From positions 3,636,501-3,700,500 of the forward strand of contig NZ_FSRS01000001.1 of NCBI RefSeq assembly GCF_900142935.1: 64,000 nucleotides of DNA, written 5' to 3'. Source of the DNA: Rhodovulum sp. ES.010 (GTDB taxonomy: Bacteria; Pseudomonadota; Alphaproteobacteria; Rhodobacterales; Rhodobacteraceae). The notes under the pieces are model-generated. The model was not told where the DNA came from. It worked only from the letters and a program-made list of their open reading frames with translations, and did no database searches. The translations under genes were made by a program, and so were the position numbers. Each line of letters starts with the position of its first letter. Position 1 is the first letter of the stretch. Shown here in pieces: positions 8,954 to 17,694 of this stretch.

Positions 8954-9376
8954 TCAGGCCTTGGCCGGTTTGCCCGACTTGGCCTTCGTCGCTTCCTTGG
9001 CCGCGCGGCTGCTGGCGCGCGTCGAGCTGCGCCAGCTCAGCGCACCGGCCATGACCAGCGACAAGACCGCGAGCCCGGCCCAGGTGTTTGTGTCGTTGAC
9101 CGCGTAGGTGATGATGCCTTCGCCCTCGAGGATGTAGCTCAGCAGGCCGATGATGACGAGGAACAGGATGAGCCCGACAAGGCCCATCGTGCGCAGCGTC
9201 CCGGCCAGCAGCACGAGGAGCACGAGGCCCAGCATCACGCCGATCCCGATCACGAGCGGTCTTTGATCGGCGTAGTTTGCCTGGGCCCAATCGACGTAGT
9301 TGTAACCTTCGATCGGGTTGTAGAGGGCGGCGAGCGCAAGGAAGGCGATCACCCAGCGAAGCAGGAATCCGGACAT
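8954..9376 (-). CDS. DUF6524-like membrane protein (copy 1)
   Basis: 140-residue protein with four predicted membrane helices. It begins MSGFLLRWVIAFLALAALYN, carries a YNYVDWAQA motif in the first periplasmic loop and ends in a Lys/Ala-rich tail. The start is set by GGGGGGA upstream; the alternative MGGHA start is less likely. It is clearly paralogous to the next gene upstream (shared RxxxAFxxLALxYNP, NYVxW, LRxxGxxG, NTWxGL). Function unknown. Confidence 0.75.
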   Translation of the reverse strand: MSGFLLRWVIAFLALAALYNPIEGYNYVDWAQANYADQRPLVIGIGVMLGLVLLVLLAGTLRTMGLVGLILFLVIIGLLSYILEGEGIITYAVNDTNTWAGLAVLSLVMAGALSWRSSTRASSRAAKEATKAKSGKPAKA

Positions 9377-9515
9377 GGCGTGTCCCCCCAAGGTTATTGT
9401 CAGGTGCCGACTCTGCGGCAGAGTCTAACCTTGGATACGCCTGTTGCGTCGGATTTCGCGCTGTCGCATCGTCGCATCCCCCCGGAATTGGGGCGTTCTG
9501 TCGCAGCTTGGGGTG

Positions 9516-9914
9516 CTATTCGTCCACGTCGTCGACATCGGCCTGACCCGACAGCCGCCGGCGGATCAGGCTCCAGGACAGCCCCACGCCGAGCACGACC
9601 GAGAGCGCGACGAGACCGATCCAGGTGTTCCGCCCCGGATCGTCGAGGCGGAGCATCCCCCAGTCGACCATGACCCAGAGCAGCGCCGCGACGAGGGCGG
9701 CGACGAGGATCATCCCGAAGACCCCGATCGAGCGCAGGGTCGCGCGCAGGTAGACGACATAGCCCGTGAGCAGCAACAGCCCCGCCAGCACCACGAGCGA
9801 CGTCGCCTCGCCCCAGGCCGCCCGCGACCAGCCCACGTAGTTCCAGTCGGTCGGGTTGTAGGTCAGCGCCAGCAGAACGAAGGCGACGAGGCAGCGCAGG
9901 ATCAGTCCGGGCAT
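9516..9914 (-). CDS. DUF6524-like membrane protein (copy 2)
   Basis: 132 residues with four membrane helices. It shares with the neighbouring copy the [17 protein letters not shown] start, [22 protein letters not shown] and [10 protein letters not shown] segments, but ends in an acidic tail (DVDDVDE) rather than a basic one. The pair looks like an old tandem duplication. It starts 143 bases from purA, which is divergent. Function unknown. Confidence 0.75.
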   Translation of the reverse strand: MPGLILRCLVAFVLLALTYNPTDWNYVGWSRAAWGEATSLVVLAGLLLLTGYVVYLRATLRSIGVFGMILVAALVAALLWVMVDWGMLRLDDPGRNTWIGLVALSVVLGVGLSWSLIRRRLSGQADVDDVDE

Positions 9915-10057
9915 GGGCGGCAGGTCTCCGATGGGCCGTCGAATCGACGGTGACTGTAGCGCCGGCGCCGCCGCGTGGGGCGAAAAACGGCTTGTCTCGG
10001 CGTCGCAGCCCGATATACCGGCGCGGGTTTGCAACGCCTAGCGCAAGGGGATCCGCC

Positions 10058-11350
10058 ATGGCCAACGTTGTCGTCGTCGGCGCCCAGTGGGGTGACGAGG
10101 GGAAGGGCAAGATCGTCGACTGGCTGTCCGAGCGCGCCGATGTCGTCGCGCGCTTCCAGGGCGGGCACAATGCGGGCCACACGCTCGTGATCGAGGGCAC
10201 CACCTACAAGCTGCACGCGCTGCCGTCGGGCGTGGTGCGCGGCGGCAAGCTGTCGGTGATCGGCAATGGCGTCGTGCTCGACCCCTGGCACCTGCTGCAA
10301 GAGATCGAGACGCTGCGCGGTCAGGGCGTGGACATCACGCCCGAGACGCTGATGATCGCCGAGAACACGCCGCTCATCATGCCGTTCCACGGCGAACTCG
10401 ACCGGGCGCGCGAGGGTCAGGCCGCGGTGGCCAAGATCGGCACCACCGGGCGCGGGATCGGCCCGTGCTACGAGGACAAGGTGGGCCGGCGGGTGATCCG
10501 GGTGGCCGACCTGGCCGATGACGCCACGCTGGAGCTGCGGGTGGACCGGGCGCTGGTGCATCACAACGCGCTGCGCAGCGGCCTCGGGCTGGACGAGATC
10601 GACCGCGACGCCCTGCTGGCCGAACTGCGCACCATCGCGCCCGAGGTGCTGCGCTATGCCGCGCCGGTCTGGAAGGTGATGACCGAGGCGCGCCGTGCCG
10701 GGCGCCGCATCCTGTTCGAAGGCGCGCAGGGCGCGCTGCTCGACATCGATTTCGGCACCTACCCGTATGTCACCTCGTCGAACACCATCGCCGGGCAGGC
10801 CGCGACCGGCACCGGCATCGGGCCCGGCGCGGTCGACTTCGTGCTGGGAATCGTCAAGGCCTACACCACGCGGGTGGGCGAAGGGCCGTTCCCGACCGAA
10901 CTCGACGACGAGGACGGCCAGCGCCTGGGCGAGCGCGGCCACGAGTTCGGCACCACGACCGGGCGCAAGCGGCGCTGCGGCTGGTTCGATGCGGTTCTGG
11001 TGCGCCAGACCTGCGCGACTTCGGGCGTCAACGGCATCGCGCTGACCAAGCTCGACGTCCTCGACGGGTTCGACACGCTGAGGATCTGCACCGGTTACGC
11101 GCTTGACGGCGAAACGCTCGACTACCTGCCCACGGCGGCCGACCAGCAGGCGCGCTGCGTGCCGGTCTACGAGGAACTGCCGGGCTGGTCGGACTCGACC
11201 GAGGGCGCGCGCAGCTGGGCCGACCTGCCCGCGAATGCGATCAAGTATGTCCGTCGGGTCGAGGAGTTGATCCAGTGCCCGGTGGCGCTACTATCCACCT
11301 CGCCCGAACGCGACGATACAATCCTTGTAACGGACCCCTTCGCCGACTGA
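10058..11350 (+). CDS. purA: Adenylosuccinate synthetase
   Basis: 430 residues, full length. Catalyses GTP-dependent joining of IMP and aspartate, the first committed step to AMP. The N-terminal phosphate-binding loop QWGDEGKGK, the GHNAGHT motif and the [11 protein letters not shown] segment are present. AAGGGG ahead of the ATG fixes the start; an upstream in-frame extension is not conserved. A DUF2842 gene follows with TGATG overlap. Confidence 0.98.
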   Translation: MANVVVVGAQWGDEGKGKIVDWLSERADVVARFQGGHNAGHTLVIEGTTYKLHALPSGVVRGGKLSVIGNGVVLDPWHLLQEIETLRGQGVDITPETLMIAENTPLIMPFHGELDRAREGQAAVAKIGTTGRGIGPCYEDKVGRRVIRVADLADDATLELRVDRALVHHNALRSGLGLDEIDRDALLAELRTIAPEVLRYAAPVWKVMTEARRAGRRILFEGAQGALLDIDFGTYPYVTSSNTIAGQAATGTGIGPGAVDFVLGIVKAYTTRVGEGPFPTELDDEDGQRLGERGHEFGTTTGRKRRCGWFDAVLVRQTCATSGVNGIALTKLDVLDGFDTLRICTGYALDGETLDYLPTAADQQARCVPVYEELPGWSDSTEGARSWADLPANAIKYVRRVEELIQCPVALLSTSPERDDTILVTDPFAD

Positions 11351-11604
11351 TGCCCCTGTCCTGGAAAGCCCGCCGCCGCTGGTCGCTCGTGATCCTCTTG
11401 ATCGGGCTGCCGGCCTATATCGTGGTGGCCATCACCGTGGTCAACCTGTTCGACCGGCCGTCCTTCGTGGTGGAGTTGCTGATCTACGTCGCCTTGGGGG
11501 TCGTCTGGGCGCTGCCGTTCCGCTTCGTCTTTCGCGGGATCGGACAGCCCGATCCCGAGGCGGGAGAGCAGGACGCTCGAAAGGACGACAAGCCGAGGCG
11601 CTAG
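11350..11604 (+). CDS. DUF2842 membrane protein
   Basis: 84 residues. Begins [20 protein letters not shown], with two membrane helices (about 13-32 and 40-58) and the ALPFRFVFRGIGQPDP ending typical of DUF2842, followed by a charged tail. Its ATG overlaps the purA stop by one base, so translation is coupled. Found widely in alphaproteobacteria; function not known. Confidence 0.82.
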   Translation: MPLSWKARRRWSLVILLIGLPAYIVVAITVVNLFDRPSFVVELLIYVALGVVWALPFRFVFRGIGQPDPEAGEQDARKDDKPRR

Positions 11605-11639
11605 TCCCCGCCGTATCTGCTGCCCGCTGCGCCGCCCTC

Positions 11640-13547
11640 TCAGGCGTGCCGGCGTTCGGGTCCGTCAAGGCCGCAGCCGGTCGTGAGGCCGGGCATCACG
11701 AACATGCCGCGGCGGACCTTCTTGAAGGTCCCCACGCGCAGGAGGCTTCCGAAGGCGCGTAGAACCTCCTCGCGCTTGGTGTCCTGCCCGAGATGGCTCA
11801 TCGCGAGGCGGATCACCTGGGGGCGCGAGACGCAGTCATGCCCCTCGTGCTTCAGCAGGTAGGCGGCGGCGGCTTCCAGGGTGTCGGCCATGCCGGAGAC
11901 GCCGCGCTCGGCGACGAATTCCGAAAAATCGGGCTCATCTGCGAAGATGTTGCCGACGGGGCGTGGCGCCTCGTCCTCTGCGCCGGCGTCGGGCACCACC
12001 CGGCGCGGCCTGATCGCCCCGGCCGTGTCGCGCGGGGCGGTGCGGGGGCGGTCGACGCGCTGTTCGCAGACCAGCATCAGCGGTGCGAGGCGTTGCCGCT
12101 CCTCGGGTCGGGGCGTCTCGCGGTTGCCGCGGACGACCTTGGCCAGCACCTGGCGGTAGGGGCGGCGCGCGTTCTCCTCGTCCGGGCGGCGGCCCGCGCC
12201 ATCGGTCTTGCGATCGGCGAAGGTGGCGGCGACGGCGGCCTTCAGATGCGCGATGGAGGCGCGGCGACGCTGCTGCTCGGCACCGTCGAGCTTGGTATTG
12301 GTTTCATCCCAGAGCCGTTGCAGCGCGGTTTCGACGGCCTTCGGATCGGGCCGGGGGGTGGTCGGCGCGTCGTCGGCCGGTTGCGGCGCGGTCTCACCGG
12401 CCGGCTTTGTCGCCTCGGGCGCGCGGGGTTCGTCGGCGCCTTCGGCCTTCGTTTCGGCGTCCTCGGCGGCGGCCGGCGCGGCGTTTTCCGCGCGCTCGGG
12501 CATCGTCCGGCCACTGTCCGTCGTGGGCTGCGCCGGGGCCGGCGTTGTCTGCCACTCGGCCTCGAATTCCGCGCGGGCTGCGGCGAGATCGGCCTGAAGC
12601 TCGGCCTCGAGGGCCTCGGGCAACCGGCCGTCCTCGGCGACGGGCGGGGGGTGCGGCACGGCGGCCGGCGGGGTTTCCGGCGCCGGTGCCACGGGATCGG
12701 GAGCGCGGGCGGCGAGATCGGCGCGCTTGAGCTTCAGAACCCGGGCGCGCGGTCGCGGCGCTGGTGGGGTCGCCTGAACCGTGTCGGCCGTCGGCCCAGC
12801 TGTGAGTGTCGGAGGCGCGTGCGCGGCGCCCCGGCCCGCCCTGGCGTCGTCCGCGTTCCCATGCGCGTCGGCGGCGGTGGGTTGACCGGCCTCGGGTGGG
12901 GGCGACGCGGCTTCGTTTATCGGTGCGCCGTGTCCGGGCACGGGCGGCGTGGGGCCGGTCGCGGCTTCTGCCGACGGCTCCGCAATGGGGGTATCCGGCG
13001 CTTCTGCTGCCGGATCAGGCCACTTTGGGTCGGGGGAGCCCTCCGTATCGGGCGCGGGCGCGTCCTCTTCGGGCCCGGTGTCGTCCCAGGCCATGGGCGG
13101 CGCTGCGTCCGTCGGCATCGCGGGCGCCGCGGCGCGGGCGTTCTCGACCACCGCGCGGATTCGCGCCAGCTTGGCGGCAACCGATTCCGTTTCGTCATCG
13201 CTGCGCGGGCCGGACACGGGCGCGTCCTCGGCGGCGGGCGGCGCGGCGCCCCGGGCCGGGGGCGACCGCATCTCGCTCGAGGCGCCGGGCAGGCGCGCGG
13301 GACGCAGCACGATGCCGTCCTCGCCGATCTGCGTCTCGACCCGCTTGCGGATTTCGCGCTCGGCAATCCGCTGCAGCATCTCGGCATCAGGGGTGGGCGG
13401 TTCCGCCCCGAAGTAACGATCATCCGCCGCGAGGTCGCGGAAATACTCGGCAATCGCCTTCATCGTGTCGAAGGAGTCGTCGAACCCTTCCAGGGTGCAC
13501 GAGAAGGTGCCGTAGGACACCGTCAGTATCTTGCTCGCACCGACCAT
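11640..13547 (-). CDS. Large disordered protein with conserved ends, function unknown
   Basis: 635 residues. The first 60 (MVGASKILTVSYGTFSCTLE, DSFDTMKAIAEYFRDLAADD) and the last 90 (ADTLEAAAAYLLKHEGHDC, VGTFKKVRRGMFVM) look folded. About 450 residues between them are Ala/Pro/Glu-rich and low-complexity, with scattered basic patches. The C-terminal part resembles a small winged-helix fold, by pattern only. GGGAGAAAG lies 12 bases before the ATG; a GTG start eight codons earlier is possible. Similar proteins are sometimes labelled chemotaxis proteins, but I see no CheA domain. It is transcribed divergently from thiamine pyrophosphokinase across an AT-rich spacer. Confidence 0.75.
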   Translation of the reverse strand: MVGASKILTVSYGTFSCTLEGFDDSFDTMKAIAEYFRDLAADDRYFGAEPPTPDAEMLQRIAEREIRKRVETQIGEDGIVLRPARLPGASSEMRSPPARGAAPPAAEDAPVSGPRSDDETESVAAKLARIRAVVENARAAAPAMPTDAAPPMAWDDTGPEEDAPAPDTEGSPDPKWPDPAAEAPDTPIAEPSAEAATGPTPPVPGHGAPINEAASPPPEAGQPTAADAHGNADDARAGRGAAHAPPTLTAGPTADTVQATPPAPRPRARVLKLKRADLAARAPDPVAPAPETPPAAVPHPPPVAEDGRLPEALEAELQADLAAARAEFEAEWQTTPAPAQPTTDSGRTMPERAENAAPAAAEDAETKAEGADEPRAPEATKPAGETAPQPADDAPTTPRPDPKAVETALQRLWDETNTKLDGAEQQRRRASIAHLKAAVAATFADRKTDGAGRRPDEENARRPYRQVLAKVVRGNRETPRPEERQRLAPLMLVCEQRVDRPRTAPRDTAGAIRPRRVVPDAGAEDEAPRPVGNIFADEPDFSEFVAERGVSGMADTLEAAAAYLLKHEGHDCVSRPQVIRLAMSHLGQDTKREEVLRAFGSLLRVGTFKKVRRGMFVMPGLTTGCGLDGPERRHA

Positions 13548-13688
13548 ACGTCGCTCGCTTTCTCCCTGCACCGATGGCTCACATGTTTACCATAGTGTGG
13601 TTCCCAAAGATGAACGGAAAGGGTTTTTTTATTGGATTTTTCAGTGTTTCTCTTGTGTTGGCTCTAATCGTGCCGCATCGGTGCCACC

Positions 13689-14366
13689 ATGTCGCCCCAT
13701 TTGCTTCAGGCTTCCGCTCCAATCACCCTTCTTGGTGGCGGAAAGGTTAACGCGAATCACTTGTCGCGCGCGCTTGCGCTGGCGCCCGAGATCGTGGCGG
13801 CCGACAGCGGAGCGGATGCGGCGCTGGCGGCGGGACACCGGCCCGGCCGCGTCATCGGCGATCTCGACTCGGTGTCCGAGGCGGCGCTCGCAGTGCTTCC
13901 GCCCGGCTGCTTGCACCGCATCTCCGAACAGGAGAGCACCGACTTCGAGAAATGCCTGCGCGTGGTGGACGCGCCGCTGATCCTGGGGCTCGGTTTCCTG
14001 GAACCCCGGCTGGACCATGCGCTTGCGGCGATGAACGTGCTCGCCCGCTTCCCCGGCCGGCGGTGCATCCTGCTGGGCGAAACCGACCTTTGCTTTCTCT
14101 GTCCGCCGGACTTGCGCCTCGCGCCGCCGGAGGGCGCGCGCCTGTCGCTGTTTCCGCTGAGCCCGGTCGCCGCGACCAGCGAGGGGCTGCGCTGGCCCAT
14201 CGCCGGGATCGACTTCGCCCCGGGCGGCCGGATCGGCACCTCGAACGAGGTCACGGGGCCGGTGCGGATAACCGTCGCCTCGGGGGCGCTGGCGGTGATC
14301 CTGCCGGTCGGGGAACTGGAGGCGACGGCCGCGGCGCTCATGGCGGGGGCGGCGGCGGGCGGCTGA
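13689..14366 (+). CDS. Thiamine diphosphokinase
   Basis: 225 residues. Transfers pyrophosphate from ATP to thiamine to make thiamine diphosphate. The family motifs ADSGADAAL, VIGDLDSV and QESTDFEKCL in the N-terminal catalytic half, and the C-terminal beta-rich thiamine-binding half with GTSNEV, fit the ThiN/TPK family. Its last 29 bases overlap the end of the convergent DMT transporter gene. The start lacks a good ribosome-binding site but matches the usual beginning of the family. Confidence 0.88.
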   Translation: MSPHLLQASAPITLLGGGKVNANHLSRALALAPEIVAADSGADAALAAGHRPGRVIGDLDSVSEAALAVLPPGCLHRISEQESTDFEKCLRVVDAPLILGLGFLEPRLDHALAAMNVLARFPGRRCILLGETDLCFLCPPDLRLAPPEGARLSLFPLSPVAATSEGLRWPIAGIDFAPGGRIGTSNEVTGPVRITVASGALAVILPVGELEATAAALMAGAAAGG

Positions 14367-15252
14367 GGTGGCGCTCGCGCAGGAAGACGTAGAGCCCCGC
14401 GCCCATGATGATCGCGATCCCGAGGAGCGACTGCGCATCCGGCAGGTCCTGGAAGATCAGGTAGCCCAGGACCGTCGCCGCGACGATCTCAAGATATTGC
14501 AGCGGCGCGATCACCGGCGTGGGTGCGAGGCTGACGGCGGCGCTGATGAAGAGATGTGCGATTGTGGCGGCGATGCCGACGCCCAGCAGCCACAGCCAGA
14601 AGATGCCGTGAGGCATCACCGGGTCGAGGGGCGCGACGCCGGAGCCTTCGAACAGGACCAGCGCCGGCAGGATCAGGATGCAGGCGGCCAGCGCCGTCCA
14701 GGCCTGCAGGGCCACCGGGTGCAGGCGCCGCGCGACATGGCGCGTCAGCACCACGTAGTTGGCGAAGCAGAACGCGGTGACGAGCGGCAGAAGTGCGATC
14801 GGGCCGAACGCGGCAAAGCTCGGCCGGATCACCAGGAGCGCGCCCCCGAACCCCACTACGCAGGCTAGGATGCGGCGCCAGCCGACGGCCTCGCGCAGGA
14901 AAAGCGCGCCGAGCAGCGTCAGGATGAAGGGTTCGACAAAGAAGATCGCGATGGCGTCGGCGAGCGGCATCGCGCGCAGCGCGGCGAAGAAGGCCGAGGT
15001 CGCGACGAGGATCAGCCCGGCGCGGGCGAAATGCAGGGCCGCCTCTGCGGGCGTCGGGCGGGCGAGGGTGGCAAGCGCCGCGGCGACCGGGAAAAGCAGC
15101 AGGACCTGGAGCGTGAAGCGCGCGGCCACGATCTGGCCCACCGGGATCTCCGCGGCGGCGAGCTTTGCGAAACTGTCCATCACCGGGGCGGTGACGGTGA
15201 AGCCGATCATCAGGAGGATGCCGGGAACGATGCGGTCCTGCGTGGCGCTCAT
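14338..15252 (-). CDS. DMT superfamily (EamA) transporter
   Basis: 304 residues with about ten membrane helices in two EamA repeats, beginning at MSATQDRIVPGILLMIGFTV. FVEPFILTLLGALFLREAVG in the first repeat and the matching second-repeat segment are typical of the drug/metabolite exporters. The C-terminal run of prolines is encoded by the overlap with the convergent thiamine pyrophosphokinase gene. Substrate unknown. Confidence 0.85.
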   Translation of the reverse strand: MSATQDRIVPGILLMIGFTVTAPVMDSFAKLAAAEIPVGQIVAARFTLQVLLLFPVAAALATLARPTPAEAALHFARAGLILVATSAFFAALRAMPLADAIAIFFVEPFILTLLGALFLREAVGWRRILACVVGFGGALLVIRPSFAAFGPIALLPLVTAFCFANYVVLTRHVARRLHPVALQAWTALAACILILPALVLFEGSGVAPLDPVMPHGIFWLWLLGVGIAATIAHLFISAAVSLAPTPVIAPLQYLEIVAATVLGYLIFQDLPDAQSLLGIAIIMGAGLYVFLRERHLSRPPPPPP

Positions 15253-15313
15253 GTGCCCCGTTTGCCCGCTCGGCCGCGTTTCGTCCAGTGGCTTTCGGCG
15301 CGCCGCCGGCACG

Positions 15314-15343
15314 AAAAAAGGCGCGCGGGACGTCCCGCGCGCC
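15314..15343 (-). terminator. Intrinsic terminator of the Hsp20 gene
   Basis: A perfect 24-base palindrome at 15320-15343 (half-site GGCGCGCGGGAC) is followed on the minus strand by six T residues. It lies 25 bases past the Hsp20 stop. It separates the chaperone gene from the downstream DMT transporter, so the latter needs its own promoter. Confidence 0.88.
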
Positions 15344-15368
15344 GGCATGGTTCAGGCGTCGGGCGGCG

Positions 15369-15869
15369 TCAGACCGCCGCTGCGTCGGCGTGCTTCGCGG
15401 TGTTGCCTGTCGCCTCTTTCTCCTTCGCCTCGATCGCCTGCGGCCCACCCGTGGCGATTTCGATCCGGCGGGGCTTCAGCGATTCCGGCACCTCGCGCAC
15501 CAGGTCAAGGTGCAGCATGCCGTCGACATGCGTCGCGCCGGTCACGCGCACATGGTCGGCCAGCGCGAAGCGCCGCTCGAAGGCGCGGGTGGCGATGCCG
15601 CGGTGCAGGTAGGCGCGTTCGGTCTCTTCCGGCGCCTTGCGCGCGGCGACGACCAGTTCGTTCTCCTTCACCTCGACGGACAATTCGTCGGCGGCGAAGC
15701 CCGCCACGGCGATCGAGATGCGATAGCCGTTCTCGCCGGTCTTCTCGATGTTGTAGGGCGGGTAGCTCGGCTGGGTCACGTCATTGGCCAGCAGCCGGTC
15801 CATCATGTCGGCCACCCGGTCGAAGCCCACGGTGGCGCGGTAGAGCGGTCCGAAATCGTAGTGTCGCAT
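15369..15869 (-). CDS. Small heat shock protein, Hsp20/IbpA family
   Basis: 166 residues. ATP-independent holdase chaperone. The N-terminus MRHYDFGPLYRATVGFDRV is that of IbpA-type proteins, followed by the alpha-crystallin domain (about 35-130: YRISIAVAGFAADELSVEVK, RGIATRAFERRFALAD, DGMLHLDL) and an Ala/Lys-rich tail. The start is the second of two ATGs: AAGGAGG touches the first ATG but stands nine bases from this one. A sigma-32-like promoter lies about 90-120 bases upstream and a perfect terminator follows. Confidence 0.93.
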   Translation of the reverse strand: MRHYDFGPLYRATVGFDRVADMMDRLLANDVTQPSYPPYNIEKTGENGYRISIAVAGFAADELSVEVKENELVVAARKAPEETERAYLHRGIATRAFERRFALADHVRVTGATHVDGMLHLDLVREVPESLKPRRIEIATGGPQAIEAKEKEATGNTAKHADAAAV

Positions 15870-15957
15870 GTCAGTCATCCTCCTTGGAGCGATGTGAAGA
15901 GTGCCCTCCCGGCGTGGGACGGGCGATTGCGCGGACCCGTCTGGCGCCCGCGAGCCG

Positions 15958-15988
15958 ACATCTGGGAAAGACCGGGGCCGCTTTCAAG
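15958..15988 (-). promoter_or_regulatory. Sigma-32 (RpoH) type heat shock promoter for Hsp20
   Basis: On the minus strand an exact CTTGAAA (15988-15982) stands 14 bases before TCCCAGAT (15967-15960), close to the RpoH pattern CTTGAAA-N(11-16)-CCCCATNT. Predicted transcript start is near 15950, leaving a leader of about 80 bases before the Hsp20 ATG. Confidence 0.6.
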
Positions 15989-15992
15989 GGGG

Positions 15993-16805
15993 TCAGGGCC
16001 GCACGAAACGCGCCCCGATCTCGCGGTTTGCATCGGCCGCCGGGAGGCGTCGCGCCGCGAACCCCTCCTTGGGGAAAACGCCGCGGCCTGCCCGCAGCGC
16101 GTCGGTGAGATCGCCCAGCACGCGGCCCGCGTCGAGCCCGAAGGCGAGGCTTTCGCCCTCTTCGCGGTGGCCGCCCGACACGATCGAGACGATCCGCGCC
16201 CGTCCCGACGAGGTCTCGAAGACCGGCGCCCCGGAAGAGCCGAACCAGACGTCGCAGGACAGCGCATAAGTGGCCTCGCCGCGGTCCAGCACCGTGCAGC
16301 CCCGCTGCCAGGACAGGGCCGCCGCGCGCCCGCGGGCATAGGAGACGACGCTGACCGTGCCCCCGCGGGGCACCGGGCGGCCAACCGCGAACGGGGCGGC
16401 GGTGGCGGCGGGGATCGGGGCCGCCAGTTGCACGAGCGCCGCATCCGCTTCGAGGCGGGCGAGAGCGTTCTCGCTTCGGTCGCGGTAGTCTTCGTGGATC
16501 ACGGCGCGGCGGCCCCGGACCTCGGCGATGGCTTGTCCGTCGCGCAACCCGGCGCGGAAGGTCAGCCGGCCGGGGTCCACCCGGGCGCCCTCGGGCCCGA
16601 ACAGGCAATGGGCGGCGGTCAGCACGAGGTCGGGCGCGACGAGGACGCCGGTGCAGAACGCGCCGTCGGTATGGTCGAGGCGTCCGACCGCCTCCCATCC
16701 GAGGAGGTCCGCCCGCTGGCCAAGCCGGCGCAGGCCGGTATCGGCGCCGGCCGCCAGCGCGGAGAGCGCGAGCCCGGCGACAAGGCAGAGGCCGAACGCG
16801 CGCAT
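15993..16805 (-). CDS. Secreted trypsin-like serine protease (copy 1)
   Basis: 270 residues with a signal peptide (MRAFGLCLVAGLALSALAAG). Chymotrypsin-fold catalytic residues are visible: His66 in VLTAAHC, Asp121 in LEADAALVQL and Ser191 in GSSGAPVF. The Cys pairs around the His and before the Ser could form disulfides. It is paralogous to the next gene upstream and four bases from its stop, so the two are probably cotranscribed. Both end in an FxRP tail. Likely periplasmic or secreted; the natural substrate is unknown. Confidence 0.85.
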   Translation of the reverse strand: MRAFGLCLVAGLALSALAAGADTGLRRLGQRADLLGWEAVGRLDHTDGAFCTGVLVAPDLVLTAAHCLFGPEGARVDPGRLTFRAGLRDGQAIAEVRGRRAVIHEDYRDRSENALARLEADAALVQLAAPIPAATAAPFAVGRPVPRGGTVSVVSYARGRAAALSWQRGCTVLDRGEATYALSCDVWFGSSGAPVFETSSGRARIVSIVSGGHREEGESLAFGLDAGRVLGDLTDALRAGRGVFPKEGFAARRLPAADANREIGARFVRP

Positions 16806-16809
16806 CCGC

Positions 16810-17640
16810 TCAGGGCCGTAGGAACTTGGCGCCGCCATCGGCGCGCGCGCCACCTTGGCCGAAGCGATGCAGGGGCGGCGCGGTGGCCCCCAGAACGCCC
16901 TCGCCGATGGCGAGCCGTTCCCGCAGCAGGTCGAGATCGTCGCCGAGCGCGGTGCCGAGCGACACCTTGCGATGCGCCAGTTCGGCCTTGGCCGAGACCA
17001 CCGAAACGACCCGCGGCACCCCGTTTTCCAGCCGGAAGACCGGCGCGCCCGAGGCCCCGAACTCGACATCGCAGGACAGCACCAGCATCTTGGGCCGGCG
17101 GGCGAGGACGTGGCAGACCTCTTGCAGAGAGGGCGCCTCGGCCCGGTCCTGGGCATAGGAGACCACGCCCACCTCGTCGCCCTTGCGCGGCCCGGCCGCG
17201 ATGGCGAAAGGCACCAATCCCGGCAGACTGATATCCCGGTCGAGTTGCAACAGGGCGAGGTCATGTGCCACGCGCTTCAGCGCCCCGTCGTCGGCATATT
17301 CGTAATCGGGATGGACGATGCCCCGGCGCACCCGCCGATAGGCCTCGGCCCGGCCGTTGCGCCACCCCGCGCGGAATTCCACTTCGCTTACGGTCAGCGG
17401 CTGGCCGGTGCGCCTGTCGAACAGGCAATGGGCGGCGGTCAGCACGAGGTCGGGCGCGATCAGCGCCCCGGTGCAGAAGCCGGACCGGCCGAGTTCGAGC
17501 CGCCCCACCGCCTCCCAGCCGCGGGAGTCGTCCCCGGTCGCCAGCGCGCGCAGCGGCATGTCCTTGGCGGTCACGCTGCCTGCGCCGAGGCAGGACAGCA
17601 TCCAGGCGAGCGCCGCGATCAGACGGAGGTTGCGTGCCAT
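16810..17640 (-). CDS. Secreted trypsin-like serine protease (copy 2)
   Basis: 276 residues with a signal sequence (first 25 residues, ending SVTA-K). Triad: His71 in LTAAHCLF, Asp127 in AHDLALLQLD and Ser197 in GASGAPVF. SRGWEAVGRLELGRSGFCTG around the activation region is shared with copy 1. No long prodomain is present. Copy 1 lies immediately downstream in the same orientation. Confidence 0.86.
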   Translation of the reverse strand: MARNLRLIAALAWMLSCLGAGSVTAKDMPLRALATGDDSRGWEAVGRLELGRSGFCTGALIAPDLVLTAAHCLFDRRTGQPLTVSEVEFRAGWRNGRAEAYRRVRRGIVHPDYEYADDGALKRVAHDLALLQLDRDISLPGLVPFAIAAGPRKGDEVGVVSYAQDRAEAPSLQEVCHVLARRPKMLVLSCDVEFGASGAPVFRLENGVPRVVSVVSAKAELAHRKVSLGTALGDDLDLLRERLAIGEGVLGATAPPLHRFGQGGARADGGAKFLRP

Positions 17641-17694
17641 GGACGTGCGATAGCAGGCCCGCGCGGCAAGATTGTGGCCGCGCCGTGTGCGAGG

